IMG/VR virus record: IMGVR_UViG_3300020118_000364
Coordinates: 1 to 43,646 of that record
Length of the DNA stretch: 43,646 nucleotides
From: a virus
Direction: 5' to 3' (one strand)
Both the position numbers and the translations under genes were made by a program. This document shows positions 1 to 5,656 of the stretch, piece by piece; within the stretch, counting starts at the first letter, position 1, and the number at the start of each line of letters is the position of its first letter. The notes under the pieces were generated by a model. The model was given only the letters and a program-made list of their open reading frames with translations. It was not told where the DNA came from and ran no database searches.

Positions 1-127
1 GGGAAAGCGGTGATTCCAATCAACGAGGTTCGGTTTACGCCAGCGGATATAAAGTGCTTGACGTGCTTTTGGCAACCGGCCAAGCTGCACAACATGCTGC
101 ACAAACAAACTGCACAAAATACTGGGA
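1..127. repeat. 127-bp terminal direct repeat, copy 1 (circle junction)
   Basis: Bases 1-127 are identical to 43520-43646. A perfect repeat of exactly 127 bp at both ends of a contig is what a de Bruijn assembler with k=127 leaves when it closes a circle, so the window is read as one complete circular genome of 43,519 bp. The repeat contains the start of the integrase gene and three integrase arm-type sites. A biological terminal repeat is the alternative, but the length matches the assembler value exactly. Confidence 0.9.
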
Positions 128-1449
128 CGGAAACTTCAACCTCAACTGCGGATGCCGTGGCGCCGGCCGTTCGGGCGGCGCAGGAAAATATTTTCGTGGA
201 TTATTTTAAGCACAGGGGCCGGGATTATAAGATCTATAAGCACCGCCAATCGAAAGACGCGCCATGGTACCTGCATTACCAATTCGAGGGCCGGCGCTAC
301 CGGGTGTGTGGGCGCACGAACGAGAAAGGCAATGCGATCATTTATTTTAAGAAGCACATCGATGCGGCGTGGACGGGGCGGCTGCAACTGTTAGTGGGGG
401 AGAAGGAGGAGGCGGAGGCGGTGAAGTGTTCGACCTGGGGGGAGTTTTTTCGCGGGGTGGAGCAGGCGCCGCTGGATATTGAGCCGCAGACGCGACGGCA
501 GTACGAGAACTGCCTGCGGAATGTGGTGCGGAGGGTGAAGGGGCAATCGGTGGATGTCGATGGCTTGGCGTGCGACGGGTTTGACGCGGAATTTGTGCGG
601 CGTTTTTTTGAAAATGCGTTGAAGGCGGCGCAGAAGGAATCGAGCCAGGCGGATGCGGCCCGGGTGAAGCGGACGGCTAACAGTGTGTTGAATCAGGCGA
701 AGGCGTTGCTCCGGCCGAAGGTGCTGGCGACGTTGCGGCGAAATGGTTATGTGGATGAGAACAAGCAGCGCGTGGCCTTGCGGTTGCCGAATTTCGACCT
801 GGACCGGGTGTGGAAGGAGGAGAAGTTTGAGGGGATCAATAAGAAGGAGTTTAATTTGCCGAGCGACACGGTTGTGAAGCGGACGCTGCGGGCCTGGACG
901 CGGCTGGCGGATCGGAATCATTTCCTGGCGGTGGGGCTGGAGCTGGCGTTTGGGTTGCGCAAATCGGAGATGAGCCAGGCGACGTGGGGCTGGCTAACAG
1001 TGATGGAGAACCAGCCGTTTATTGACGGCCGGGCGAAGGTGAAGAATGGCGACGGGCGAGTGGTGGTGCGGGCACTGGACCCGTTCTGGACGGTGTTGCG
1101 GCGCCGGATCGAGCGGGAGAACTGGCGGGGCAAACCAGATGAGACGATCCTGAGCGGGACGGAGACGGAGCGGTGTGAGTCGGTGTTTCGCTCGGTGGGC
1201 GCTTGGATGCGGGAGCTGGGCTGGGAGACGCAGAAAACCAACCATGCGTGGAGGGCCTACGCGGGCAGCCAGGTGGCGATGCGTTACGGGATTTATTCGG
1301 CCTTTATTTGGCTGAGGCATTCATCGGTGACGGTAACGGAGGAGCACTACAGTCATTTCATCAAGCGGCACAAGGTGGATTCGGAGCAAAAGATCTTGCG
1401 GCGCTGGGCTCGAGCGCCGAAGAATGTGGCGGCGTTGAAGGCGGCGTAA
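10..1449 (+). CDS. int: Tyrosine-recombinase integrase
   Basis: Site-specific recombinase that inserts and excises the phage DNA at a host tRNA-Lys gene. The 479-residue protein has all catalytic residues of the family: Arg317 in A-F-G-L-R-K-S-E, a lysine around 343-345 in the beta hairpin, His412-x-x-Arg415, His437 in L-R-H-S-S and the nucleophile Tyr447 in E-H-Y-S-H. Residues 60-120 look like an arm-binding domain and about 140-240 like the SAM-like core-binding domain. The GTG start at 10 has AGGGGG six bases upstream across the circle junction. An ATG at 94 (residue 29) is the alternative and has no clear ribosome site. The gene begins just beyond the attP core and is followed 11 bp later by a small HTH gene in the same direction. 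Confidence 0.95.
   Translation: MIPINEVRFTPADIKCLTCFWQPAKLHNMLHKQTAQNTGTETSTSTADAVAPAVRAAQENIFVDYFKHRGRDYKIYKHRQSKDAPWYLHYQFEGRRYRVCGRTNEKGNAIIYFKKHIDAAWTGRLQLLVGEKEEAEAVKCSTWGEFFRGVEQAPLDIEPQTRRQYENCLRNVVRRVKGQSVDVDGLACDGFDAEFVRRFFENALKAAQKESSQADAARVKRTANSVLNQAKALLRPKVLATLRRNGYVDENKQRVALRLPNFDLDRVWKEEKFEGINKKEFNLPSDTVVKRTLRAWTRLADRNHFLAVGLELAFGLRKSEMSQATWGWLTVMENQPFIDGRAKVKNGDGRVVVRALDPFWTVLRRRIERENWRGKPDETILSGTETERCESVFRSVGAWMRELGWETQKTNHAWRAYAGSQVAMRYGIYSAFIWLRHSSVTVTEEHYSHFIKRHKVDSEQKILRRWARAPKNVAALKAA
85..117 (+). promoter_or_regulatory. Integrase arm-type sites, P' arm
   Basis: Three perfect CTGCACAA copies at 85-92, 97-104 and 110-117, spaced 12 and 13 bp. On the circle they are about 130-160 bp right of the attP core. 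They overlap the 5' end of the integrase reading frame: they lie within the coding sequence if translation starts at GTG 10, and two of them follow the alternative ATG at 94. Integrase binding here could therefore repress its own gene. Confidence 0.72.
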
Positions 1450-1459
1450 GGAAATGTTT

Positions 1460-1909
1460 ATGAAAACAAGAAAGATGTATCCGGACCAGGTGGATTGGTC
1501 GAAGTCTGACAAGGAAATTGCCCGAGAGCTGGGTGTTAGCGTGCCGTGCGTCAACCAGCAGCGGCCGCACAACGCTGCTCGGAGATTGATCTACCAGCTG
1601 CTGGGTCTGCTCGGGATCGAGGAACAGAGCGAGCTGTGGGAGCCAGGAGCGGTGCTGCTCGCCTACGCCACCCTGCCAGACCAAATTACGCGCATCCTCA
1701 ATTTGCCGGTCCAGAAGTTGGATGGGTACCGCCAGCGACTGCTGGCCAGCGGCATAATGGATGAGGCTGGAAGAATGTTTGTGGATTGGCTGCCGTGCCA
1801 GGATGACACCAATTCTATATCGCTCTGCCTGGACATCATGGTCGCAGCGGGCCAAATCGTGCGAGAGAAGCCAGGCAGCTCGAATATTGTCCAGCTGCAG
1901 ACAGCCTAA
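1460..1909 (+). CDS. Small HTH-containing protein next to integrase
   Basis: A 149-residue protein of unknown function. Residues about 12-35 (D-W-S-K-S-D-K-E-I-A-R-E-L-G-V-S-V) look like a helix-turn-helix of the kind in which D-x-E-I-A-x-x-L-G-V-S precedes a recognition helix. The remainder is helical and Leu-rich. ATG 1460 is preferred because AAGGA at 1448-1452 is seven bases upstream; ATG 1454 is in frame but too close to it. Position right after int suggests a recombination directionality or regulatory role, but the sequence does not prove one. The stop is six bases from the convergent stop of the leftward gene at 1916, with no obvious terminator between them. Confidence 0.75.
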   Translation: MKTRKMYPDQVDWSKSDKEIARELGVSVPCVNQQRPHNAARRLIYQLLGLLGIEEQSELWEPGAVLLAYATLPDQITRILNLPVQKLDGYRQRLLASGIMDEAGRMFVDWLPCQDDTNSISLCLDIMVAAGQIVREKPGSSNIVQLQTA

Positions 1910-1915
1910 CTTGAA

Positions 1916-2128
1916 CTAACTCTTGACGCCTTCGGGTTGGGCGACGCCGGCGCAGTCGAAGTGGATGCGCTGTTGTTGTAGGGCGGTTTGGGCGGCGCGG
2001 AATTGGCAGCCCCAGTCGGTGGGGTCGTCGGCTTGCCGGTGTTCGCGGGCCAGGTCGGCGGCTTGACCGATCCAGTAGCCGGCCACACTCAAATGGCTGA
2101 GGATGATCCTTTTCTGCACGGCGGTCAT
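1916..2128 (-). CDS. Small protein, last gene of the leftward lysogeny operon
   Basis: A 70-residue hypothetical protein starting M-T-A-V-Q-K-R. It is helical, Gln/Ala-rich, with two cysteines, and matches no family I recognise. Its ATG overlaps the TGA of the upstream leftward gene by four bases (ATGA), so translation is probably coupled. A hairpin lies just ahead of the start (2132-2155 on the plus strand). A GTG at 2134 would add two residues. Confidence 0.6.
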   Translation of the reverse strand: MTAVQKRIILSHLSVAGYWIGQAADLAREHRQADDPTDWGCQFRAAQTALQQQRIHFDCAGVAQPEGVKS

Positions 2129-2406
2129 GCGCACCCCACTTTCTCTTGTGGGGTGTCCGAGCGTTTGGACTGTTCTCTGAGCCAGCGGAAGGCCGCGCGG
2201 AAGCTGCTCTTTACGTGCGGCCAGGTGTCACGACGTCTTTGCCAGTAGATCAAATGGAGGGCCGGACATCGGCGCTTATTGTAATAGTCAGCGGTCCAGG
2301 CGTTGCCGAGCTTCTTGGCGCGCAGGATTCGGGCGCTCGAATCGAATACGATCGCGGCTATGTCGCAAATGAATCCTTCAGTGACGGGTGTGCATTTTGT
2401 TTTCAT
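2125..2406 (-). CDS. Small basic protein of the leftward operon, ends near SKRSD
   Basis: A 93-residue protein starting M-K-T-K-C-T-P-V-T-E-G-F, family unknown. The C-terminal half is rich in Arg, Lys and Trp (residues about 43-80, with Y-W-Q-R-R-R-D-T-W-P), which suggests nucleic-acid binding. Near the C terminus it encodes S-K-R-S-D from a copy of the dispersed 16-bp repeat. ATG 2406 was chosen because it lies four bases after the stop of the upstream HTH gene; a longer frame to 2535 would overlap that gene antiparallel to good coding sequence. The stop overlaps the next start. Confidence 0.65.
   Translation of the reverse strand: MKTKCTPVTEGFICDIAAIVFDSSARILRAKKLGNAWTADYYNKRRCPALHLIYWQRRRDTWPHVKSSFRAAFRWLREQSKRSDTPQEKVGCA
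2132..2155 (-). promoter_or_regulatory. Hairpin ahead of the last leftward gene
   Basis: On the leftward transcript CACCCCAC (plus-strand 2148-2155) and GTGGGGTG (2132-2139) form a perfect 8-bp stem with an 8-nt loop. It lies inside the end of the 2125-2406 gene and four bases before the next start codon, and directly follows one copy of the 16-bp GTCCAAACGCTCGGAC element. It could lower translation of the downstream gene or act as an attenuator. There is no following T-run. Confidence 0.45.
2155..2170 (-). repeat. 16-bp dispersed element GTCCAAACGCTCGGAC, copy A
   Basis: Exact copy on the minus strand, inside the leftward gene 2125-2406, where it is again read as S-K-R-S-D. A hairpin follows immediately on the transcript. 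Confidence 0.85.
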
Positions 2407-2410
2407 GGGC

Positions 2411-2665
2411 TTAGGATTGTTTGAGCTTGCGACGGAGCTCCTGTTCGTTGCGGGCGACGACTGGCTCGGCTGGCCGCAGGTGATAACGTTCCAGGAAGGC
2501 GTTGACCCCGCTGGCGGGAACCCGGTAGTCGTCACCGATGAGGATGCAGCCAGGGCCGAATTCGCCAGCCTTGATTTTGGCCCAGACCCACTTCGTGGAA
2601 AACTGAAGGAGGAGGGCGAGATGTTGTGGGCTGTAGTAAGCTTCGACCGCTTTTTGTTTTTGCAT
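2411..2665 (-). CDS. Excisionase-like HTH protein (leftward paralogue)
   Basis: An 84-residue DNA-binding protein with a MerR/HTH_17 type fold: Y-Y-S-P-Q-H-L-A-L-L-L at residues 10-20, then W-V-W-A-K-I-K-A-G-E-F, a wing G-C-I-L-I-G-D-D-Y-R-V-P, and A-S-G-V-N-A-F-L. It is clearly paralogous to the rightward gene at 3922-4134 (S-T-K-R-V-A-V-M-L ... G-E-F-G-x-G-C-x-L-I-x-x-D-Y-R-x-P-A-S). Such proteins are excisionases or small regulators. It heads a three-gene leftward operon and diverges from the lipoprotein gene across a region with a perfect palindrome. ATG 2665 is the start that fits the domain; an upstream extension would run through the operator. Confidence 0.82.
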   Translation of the reverse strand: MQKQKAVEAYYSPQHLALLLQFSTKWVWAKIKAGEFGPGCILIGDDYRVPASGVNAFLERYHLRPAEPVVARNEQELRRKLKQS

Positions 2666-2681
2666 AAGAGTTGTAGTTGAG

Positions 2682-2695
2682 TGCACGCGCGTGCA
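2682..2695. promoter_or_regulatory. Palindromic operator candidate 1
   Basis: TGCACGCGCGTGCA is a perfect 14-bp palindrome in the 118-bp gap between divergent genes at 2665 (leftward) and 2784 (rightward). The direct repeat GTTGAGTGC occurs at 2676-2684 and again at 2701-2709, flanking it. The position suits a repressor or regulator controlling both directions. The binding protein is not known; the HTH or ribbon-helix-helix proteins encoded beside it are candidates. Confidence 0.6.
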
Positions 2696-2783
2696 TTGCA
2701 GTTGAGTGCTTATGCTGAGGCCCCGGTTGCTGTCAACGGAAAAATACTGGACAGGGCTAAGATCCATTGGCTACAAGGACGTG

Positions 2784-3023
2784 ATGAAGAAAGTTTACCC
2801 TCTATTTTTATTTCTAGCGATCGGCTGTGACCAACACCAAGCGCCTGGGCGGTACCAGATGATGCAAGCTACTTGGCCGTCCTATACGCCCAGCGGCACC
2901 TACGTGCGGAAGGAGCTGCTACGCCTCGATACCGCTACGGGACGCACCTGGCTGATGTTAGACGAAGGATGGCGTGAGATTGCGTCGTCAACTAACATTG
3001 GCTTCGATCCATGGGAACGGTGA
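2784..3023 (+). CDS. Small lipoprotein (moron candidate)
   Basis: A 79-residue predicted lipoprotein. Residues 1-15 (M-K-K-V-Y-P-L-F-L-F-L-A-I-G-C) are a type II signal peptide with a lipobox ending in Cys15. The mature part contains L-R-L-D-T-A-T-G-R-T-W ... W-R-E-I, a beta-strand motif often repeated in secreted proteins. AAGGA at 2774-2778 gives a good ribosome site for ATG 2784. The gene is isolated between two leftward regulatory genes and is less GC-rich than its surroundings, as expected for a lysogenic-conversion gene expressed from the prophage. The role (surface change, exclusion) is inferred from location only. Confidence 0.75.
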   Translation: MKKVYPLFLFLAIGCDQHQAPGRYQMMQATWPSYTPSGTYVRKELLRLDTATGRTWLMLDEGWREIASSTNIGFDPWER

Positions 3024-3024
3024 A

Positions 3025-3258
3025 TTAGCTCTTACGCCGGCGATAGCGCGTAGGTTTGGCGGCCGTCGAAGGGGGACCTGGCGCGTCGTGCACAGCCGCC
3101 ACTTGCTCGGACTCGAGTTCGGGCAGTCCAGCTTCGAGGCACTTCTCAACAAGCCAAGCGAACGACCGCTCTTTGCGTGATTTGAGCTCTTCGAGCCGCC
3201 GGAATAGATCGGGCCGGAGACGGAAGGTCAATTGCACTGTTCGTTTCTCAGATTCCAT
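3025..3258 (-). CDS. Ribbon-helix-helix repressor (Arc/CopG-like), leftward
   Basis: A 77-residue protein with a classic ribbon-helix-helix core: strand R-T-V-Q-L-T-F-R-L (about residues 6-14), helix P-D-L-F-R-R-L-E-E-L-K-S-R, and helix S-F-A-W-L-V-E-K-C-L-E-A-G-L. The tail is basic (R-Y-R-R-R-K-S). Such dimers bind operators through the beta ribbon, as P22 Arc and Mnt do. It diverges from a second ribbon-helix-helix gene at 3504 across about 245 bp holding repeated AATGC/GCATT sites. Start ATG 3258 is the first fitting the domain. Likely role: lysogeny-side repressor (inference). Confidence 0.82.
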   Translation of the reverse strand: MESEKRTVQLTFRLRPDLFRRLEELKSRKERSFAWLVEKCLEAGLPELESEQVAAVHDAPGPPSTAAKPTRYRRRKS

Positions 3259-3503
3259 TTCGCGGGCGCAACCATGCACGCAATGCGGGGCATTGTAAAC
3301 GCATTCAATGGGTGCGAATGCATTGCATTGCATTCTTTGGCATGGAATAGGCTGCTCATTGTTTCTTGAGCAAAAACCCTCAATTGAGCGGCCCGAAGCC
3401 AGCGGGAATAAACCAATCCAAGGAAATCAGAGCAGCCGAGAGCAGCCCAACGCAGCCACGAAAGTTCTTCACGCCGCTCGCGCAGCCGTGCGATAAGCGG
3501 CCC
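3259..3503. promoter_or_regulatory. Divergent control region with operator candidate 2
   Basis: This gap separates the divergent ribbon-helix-helix genes. It is dense in GCATT/AATGC motifs between 3275 and 3340. An inverted repeat GAATGCA (3316-3322) and TGCATTC (3329-3335) is separated by six bases. A TACAAT-like -10 for the leftward gene can be drawn at about 3292-3297 (reverse strand), with half-sites upstream of it, but no consensus promoter is certain. From 3336 to 3503 there is an apparent untranslated leader rich in GCAGCC words. Confidence 0.6.
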
Positions 3504-3728
3504 ATGGCAACGCAAAACAGCGCTGAGCAGCCGAAAGATCGACAGAAGCGTCGAGCCCGAGTGACCCTGAATTTCGCGCCGTCCGAACGCGAGATGTTAG
3601 AGCGGTTGGCGGGGCGACAGAGGATCGACGCAGCGGTGACAGCGCGAAACATTATCCTCGATTACCTCGAAGGGAAACTTGTGCCGGTGGCTGAGCAACC
3701 TTTGCCGGGCCAGGAGGTGGCAGCGTGA
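3504..3728 (+). CDS. Ribbon-helix-helix-like regulator, rightward
   Basis: A 74-residue protein. After a basic stretch (K-D-R-Q-K-R-R-A) comes strand R-V-T-L-N-F-A-P-S-E, helix R-E-M-L-E-R-L-A-G-R-Q and helix A-V-T-A-R-N-I-I-L-D-Y-L-E-G-K-L: the strand-helix-helix order of Arc/CopG-type DNA-binding proteins. It is first in the rightward early operon and opposes the leftward repressor at 3025-3258, so it could be the lytic partner of the switch. ATG 3504 begins the part with good coding character. A TTG-initiated extension to 3366 is open but unlikely. Confidence 0.7.
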   Translation: MATQNSAEQPKDRQKRRARVTLNFAPSEREMLERLAGRQRIDAAVTARNIILDYLEGKLVPVAEQPLPGQEVAA

Positions 3729-3925
3729 ACGCGCCGATGGCAGAGCCGCCAACCACCGAAGTGGCCGGCTTGGCGGTGAACTGGCCAGCAGGGCCGGTGA
3801 TCGTACGCGTGTGCATGGTGTGCCAGTCGGTGTTAGGCTGGAAATCCACGGGCGGACGGCCGAGCACAACCGTGAGCCACGGGATCTGCGAAAGCTGCGA
3901 GAAGGATTGGGGGAAGCCGCAATGA
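3725..3925 (+). CDS. Small zinc-ribbon protein
   Basis: A 66-residue protein with two Cys pairs: V-C-M-V-C at about residues 29-33 and I-C-E-S-C at about 54-58 after S-H-G. The layout C-x-x-C ... G-W ... S-H-G-I-C-x-x-C is a common short zinc-binding module of bacterial signalling and phage proteins. The start is a GTG overlapping the previous TGA (GTGA), with AGGAGG at 3712-3717, seven bases upstream, one of the best ribosome sites in the genome. It overlaps the next gene by four bases. Function beyond metal binding is unknown. Confidence 0.72.
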   Translation: MNAPMAEPPTTEVAGLAVNWPAGPVIVRVCMVCQSVLGWKSTGGRPSTTVSHGICESCEKDWGKPQ

Positions 3926-4134
3926 GCGAGAAGCGAGCGCTGGAAGCGAGCTATTTATCGACCAAACGGGTCGCAGTGATGCTGGATTTCACGCCGCAAT
4001 GGGTGAGACGGGCGATTTTACGCGGCGAATTTGGGGACGGATGCGTGCTGATTAAAAAGGATTATCGAATCCCGGCGAGCGCGTTGAAGGCCTTTTTAGC
4101 AAGGCACCATTTGTCATTGCCTCCAGAGTTATGA
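3922..4134 (+). CDS. Excisionase-like HTH protein (rightward paralogue)
   Basis: A 70-residue HTH_17/MerR-like DNA-binding protein: S-Y-L-S-T-K-R-V-A-V-M-L-D-F-T-P-Q-W-V-R-R, wing G-D-G-C-V-L-I-K-K-D-Y-R-I-P and A-S-A-L-K-A-F-L-A-R-H-H-L. It shares this whole layout with the leftward protein at 2411-2665, so the phage carries two paralogues on opposite strands. The ATG overlaps the previous stop by four bases. Possible roles are excisionase, antirepressor or early activator; being in the rightward early operon favours a lytic role. Confidence 0.82.
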   Translation: MSEKRALEASYLSTKRVAVMLDFTPQWVRRAILRGEFGDGCVLIKKDYRIPASALKAFLARHHLSLPPEL

Positions 4135-4158
4135 GTCGCCTACCGGCGGAGAAACCCC

Positions 4159-4803
4159 ATGCCCAGCAAGTATCATAAGAAGCCGAAAGCCCCGCCGGAT
4201 CACCCCCGCTTTTTTCCTGAAGTGGCAGACGCTGACCTGCCAGACGGCTGGGAGCTGTTAGTCCAGCCAGAGGAGCGCGAGCGCTACCAATTCACAGCCG
4301 AAAGGGTGGCCAAGAACGAGAAAAGGTATCAGGCAATCGTGCAGTGCCTGGGCATGAATATGTCAGCGCACGACATCTCCCGACTCCTCCACGTTCACCA
4401 CCGAGTGGTGGCCGCTATCGTGGAGCGGGAGAAAATCGCCATAGACGCGCTAAAAAACAGCACTGGAGAACTGATGCTGAAGGCATCCGCACTGAGCGTG
4501 CGCTCTTACCTTGTGGACCTGCTCGGCGGGAACGTGGACGCGAAGACGAAGGCTATCGCTGCTGGCATATTCTCCCAGAACGGCATGCTGTTGACCGGCC
4601 AACCGACGGCCATCCTGGAGACGCGGACAAACACGAACCTGAGCGTGGAGGCTGTGAATGGGTTCTGGGACAGGGTGAAGAGGCTAAAAGGGGCGAGCGC
4701 AGCGCCGGCTGAGGCAGCGGCGAACGCGCCGGCGAGCGAGGTGGGCAGGGAAGCGGGGTCGATTGAGATTCAATCAACGGAGGAAGTGGGGAAAGGCCAA
4801 TGA
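4159..4803 (+). CDS. HTH protein of unknown role (possible small terminase or replication factor)
   Basis: A 214-residue protein. Residues about 58-85 (Q-A-I-V-Q-C-L-G-M-N-M-S-A-H-D-I-S-R-L-L-H-V-H-H-R-V-V) look like a helix-turn-helix. The middle is helical (A-L-K-N-S-T-G-E-L-M-L-K), and the C terminus is a low-complexity Ala/Glu tail. An HTH plus helical region is also the build of small terminase subunits, but the large subunit is 8.5 kb away, so an early regulatory or replication role is as likely. The stop overlaps the start of the G-rich small ORF at 4800. Confidence 0.7.
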   Translation: MPSKYHKKPKAPPDHPRFFPEVADADLPDGWELLVQPEERERYQFTAERVAKNEKRYQAIVQCLGMNMSAHDISRLLHVHHRVVAAIVEREKIAIDALKNSTGELMLKASALSVRSYLVDLLGGNVDAKTKAIAAGIFSQNGMLLTGQPTAILETRTNTNLSVEAVNGFWDRVKRLKGASAAPAEAAANAPASEVGREAGSIEIQSTEEVGKGQ

Positions 4804-4943
4804 AAGCAGGGCTTCCGCGAACGCTGGTGCAGCTCCTGGTGCAGTTCTGGAGGGGGGCGGGGGGGGTCGAGGGAGGCCCCGCGACCGGCGGGGGGGGCTG
4901 GGTTGACCCGCGAAAATTTTTCAGCAAAGGGGGCGCCCGATGA
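4800..4943 (+). CDS. 47-residue Gly/Arg-rich small ORF with G-runs
   Basis: An open frame of 48 codons that fits exactly between its neighbours: its ATG overlaps the TGA of the gene before (4800-4803) and its TGA overlaps the ATG of the gene after (4940-4943). The peptide starts M-K-A-G-L-P-R-T-L-V-Q-L-L and is Gly-rich in the middle because of runs of 6, 8, 3, 8 and 3 G at 4852-4902. Double ATGA coupling supports real translation. AAGGGGG near its end is a good ribosome site for the next gene. No family is recognised. The G-runs may form a quadruplex or allow slippage, and also raise the chance of a sequencing length error. Confidence 0.6.
   Translation: MKAGLPRTLVQLLVQFWRGAGGVEGGPATGGGGWVDPRKFFSKGGAR
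4852..4902 (+). other. Potential G-quadruplex (five G-runs)
   Basis: G6 at 4852-4857, G8 at 4859-4866, G3 at 4871-4873, G8 at 4890-4897 and G3 at 4900-4902. The first three runs are separated by one and four bases and the last two by two bases, meeting the usual G3+ loop rule except for one 16-nt loop. It lies at the entry to the replication module, where such a structure could affect translation coupling or DNA replication. Confidence 0.5.
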
Positions 4944-5431
4944 CCGCCGAGAAAGCGCCGCAATTCACCGTCTGGCAATCGTTGCTGCCGAACCGCCTCG
5001 GCATCTCGATTGACGAAGTGCGGGCCAGGCGCAAGGCCTTCCTCAATGAAGGCGTCGATTGGGTGCAGGACGGCAATCGCGTGCTCCTCACAGCCGAGGC
5101 CGAACAAAAACTCCGGCAGAGCCTCTCAATTGCGCCGCCAGCTAACGGAACGGCACCGCCAAACGAGCTGCCGCAAAAAAGCGCGACCGGCCAGCCGCCA
5201 AAAAACGCCGCCCTTCCTGCGCTGCTTGTCTTTCGTTCCGCCCCGCAGATTCGCAACCGCCGGATCGTGGAAGTCTACGCCGAGGGGACGGCCGCCCAGC
5301 GCGAGAACATCCTGCTCCTCTGGGTGAAGAACAACGCCCAGTTCCGCCCGGGCCAGCGCATCCCGCCAGCCGCCATTGAAGCCCGCGCGCCGGGCCAGTT
5401 CACCTACATTGCCAGCCGCCCACCCCGATAA
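4940..5431 (+). CDS. Early-region protein of unknown function
   Basis: A 163-residue protein. Residues about 10-60 (T-V-W-Q-S-L-L-P-N-R-L-G-I-S-I-D-E-V-R-A-R-R-K-A-F-L) contain a helical pattern that ends in V-D-W-V-Q-D-G-N-R-V-L-L-T, resembling a short winged or HTH-like unit. A Pro/Ala linker follows at 65-90. Residues 93-163 form a compact basic domain (F-R-S-A-P-Q-I-R-N-R-R-I-V-E-V, then F-R-P-G-Q-R-I-P). It could bind DNA. AAGGGGG sits about seven bases before the ATG, and the start overlaps the preceding small ORF. Confidence 0.7.
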   Translation: MTAEKAPQFTVWQSLLPNRLGISIDEVRARRKAFLNEGVDWVQDGNRVLLTAEAEQKLRQSLSIAPPANGTAPPNELPQKSATGQPPKNAALPALLVFRSAPQIRNRRIVEVYAEGTAAQRENILLLWVKNNAQFRPGQRIPPAAIEARAPGQFTYIASRPPR

Positions 5432-5434
5432 GCT

Positions 5435-5644
5435 ATGCCAGACCGCGCCCCCAACACTCCGCACGCCCGCGCCAAACAGGCCGCCGAACGCATCGTGGAT
5501 CTCCATGCCGATGTCCTCCTGGGCTCGTACTACGACGGCACCCAGGGCCGGATGATCCACGCTCCAGAGAAGCCGGTCTTTCGCGACCGCGATTTCGCCG
5601 TCGAGGCCCTGGCTGCCATCATCCGCGAGGAGTTCACCCGCTAA
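5435..5644 (+). CDS. Small acidic/basic helical protein
   Basis: A 69-residue protein three bases after the previous stop. It contains A-R-A-K-Q-A-A-E-R-I-V-D-L-H-A-D-V-L-L and ends R-D-F-A-V-E-A-L-A-A-I-I-R-E-E-F, so it is probably all-helical with a short loop Y-Y-D-G-T-Q-G-R. I do not recognise a family. The tight spacing to the replication initiator downstream (12 bp) suggests the same operon. Confidence 0.65.
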   Translation: MPDRAPNTPHARAKQAAERIVDLHADVLLGSYYDGTQGRMIHAPEKPVFRDRDFAVEALAAIIREEFTR

Positions 5645-5656
5645 GGCAATGCGCCG

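Noticed and set aside
1-127. Terminal repeat as a T7-type packaging repeat
   Set aside because: Its length equals a common assembly k-mer, and it lies within int and the attP arm instead of at a packaging locus.
2706-2783. Upstream extension of the lipoprotein gene to 2706
   Set aside because: It has no signal sequence and reads through the control region; ATG 2784 has both a ribosome site and a lipoprotein signal.
3275-3345. Definite sigma-70-like promoters in the switch region
   Set aside because: TTGCAT and TACAAT-like boxes can be drawn, but spacing and consensus are poor and the host promoter rules are unknown, so only an operator-rich region is claimed.
3366-3503. TTG-started N-terminal extension of the rightward RHH gene
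   Set aside because: The extension has repetitive GCAGCC content, no ribosome site and does not add to the fold; ATG 3504 is preferred.
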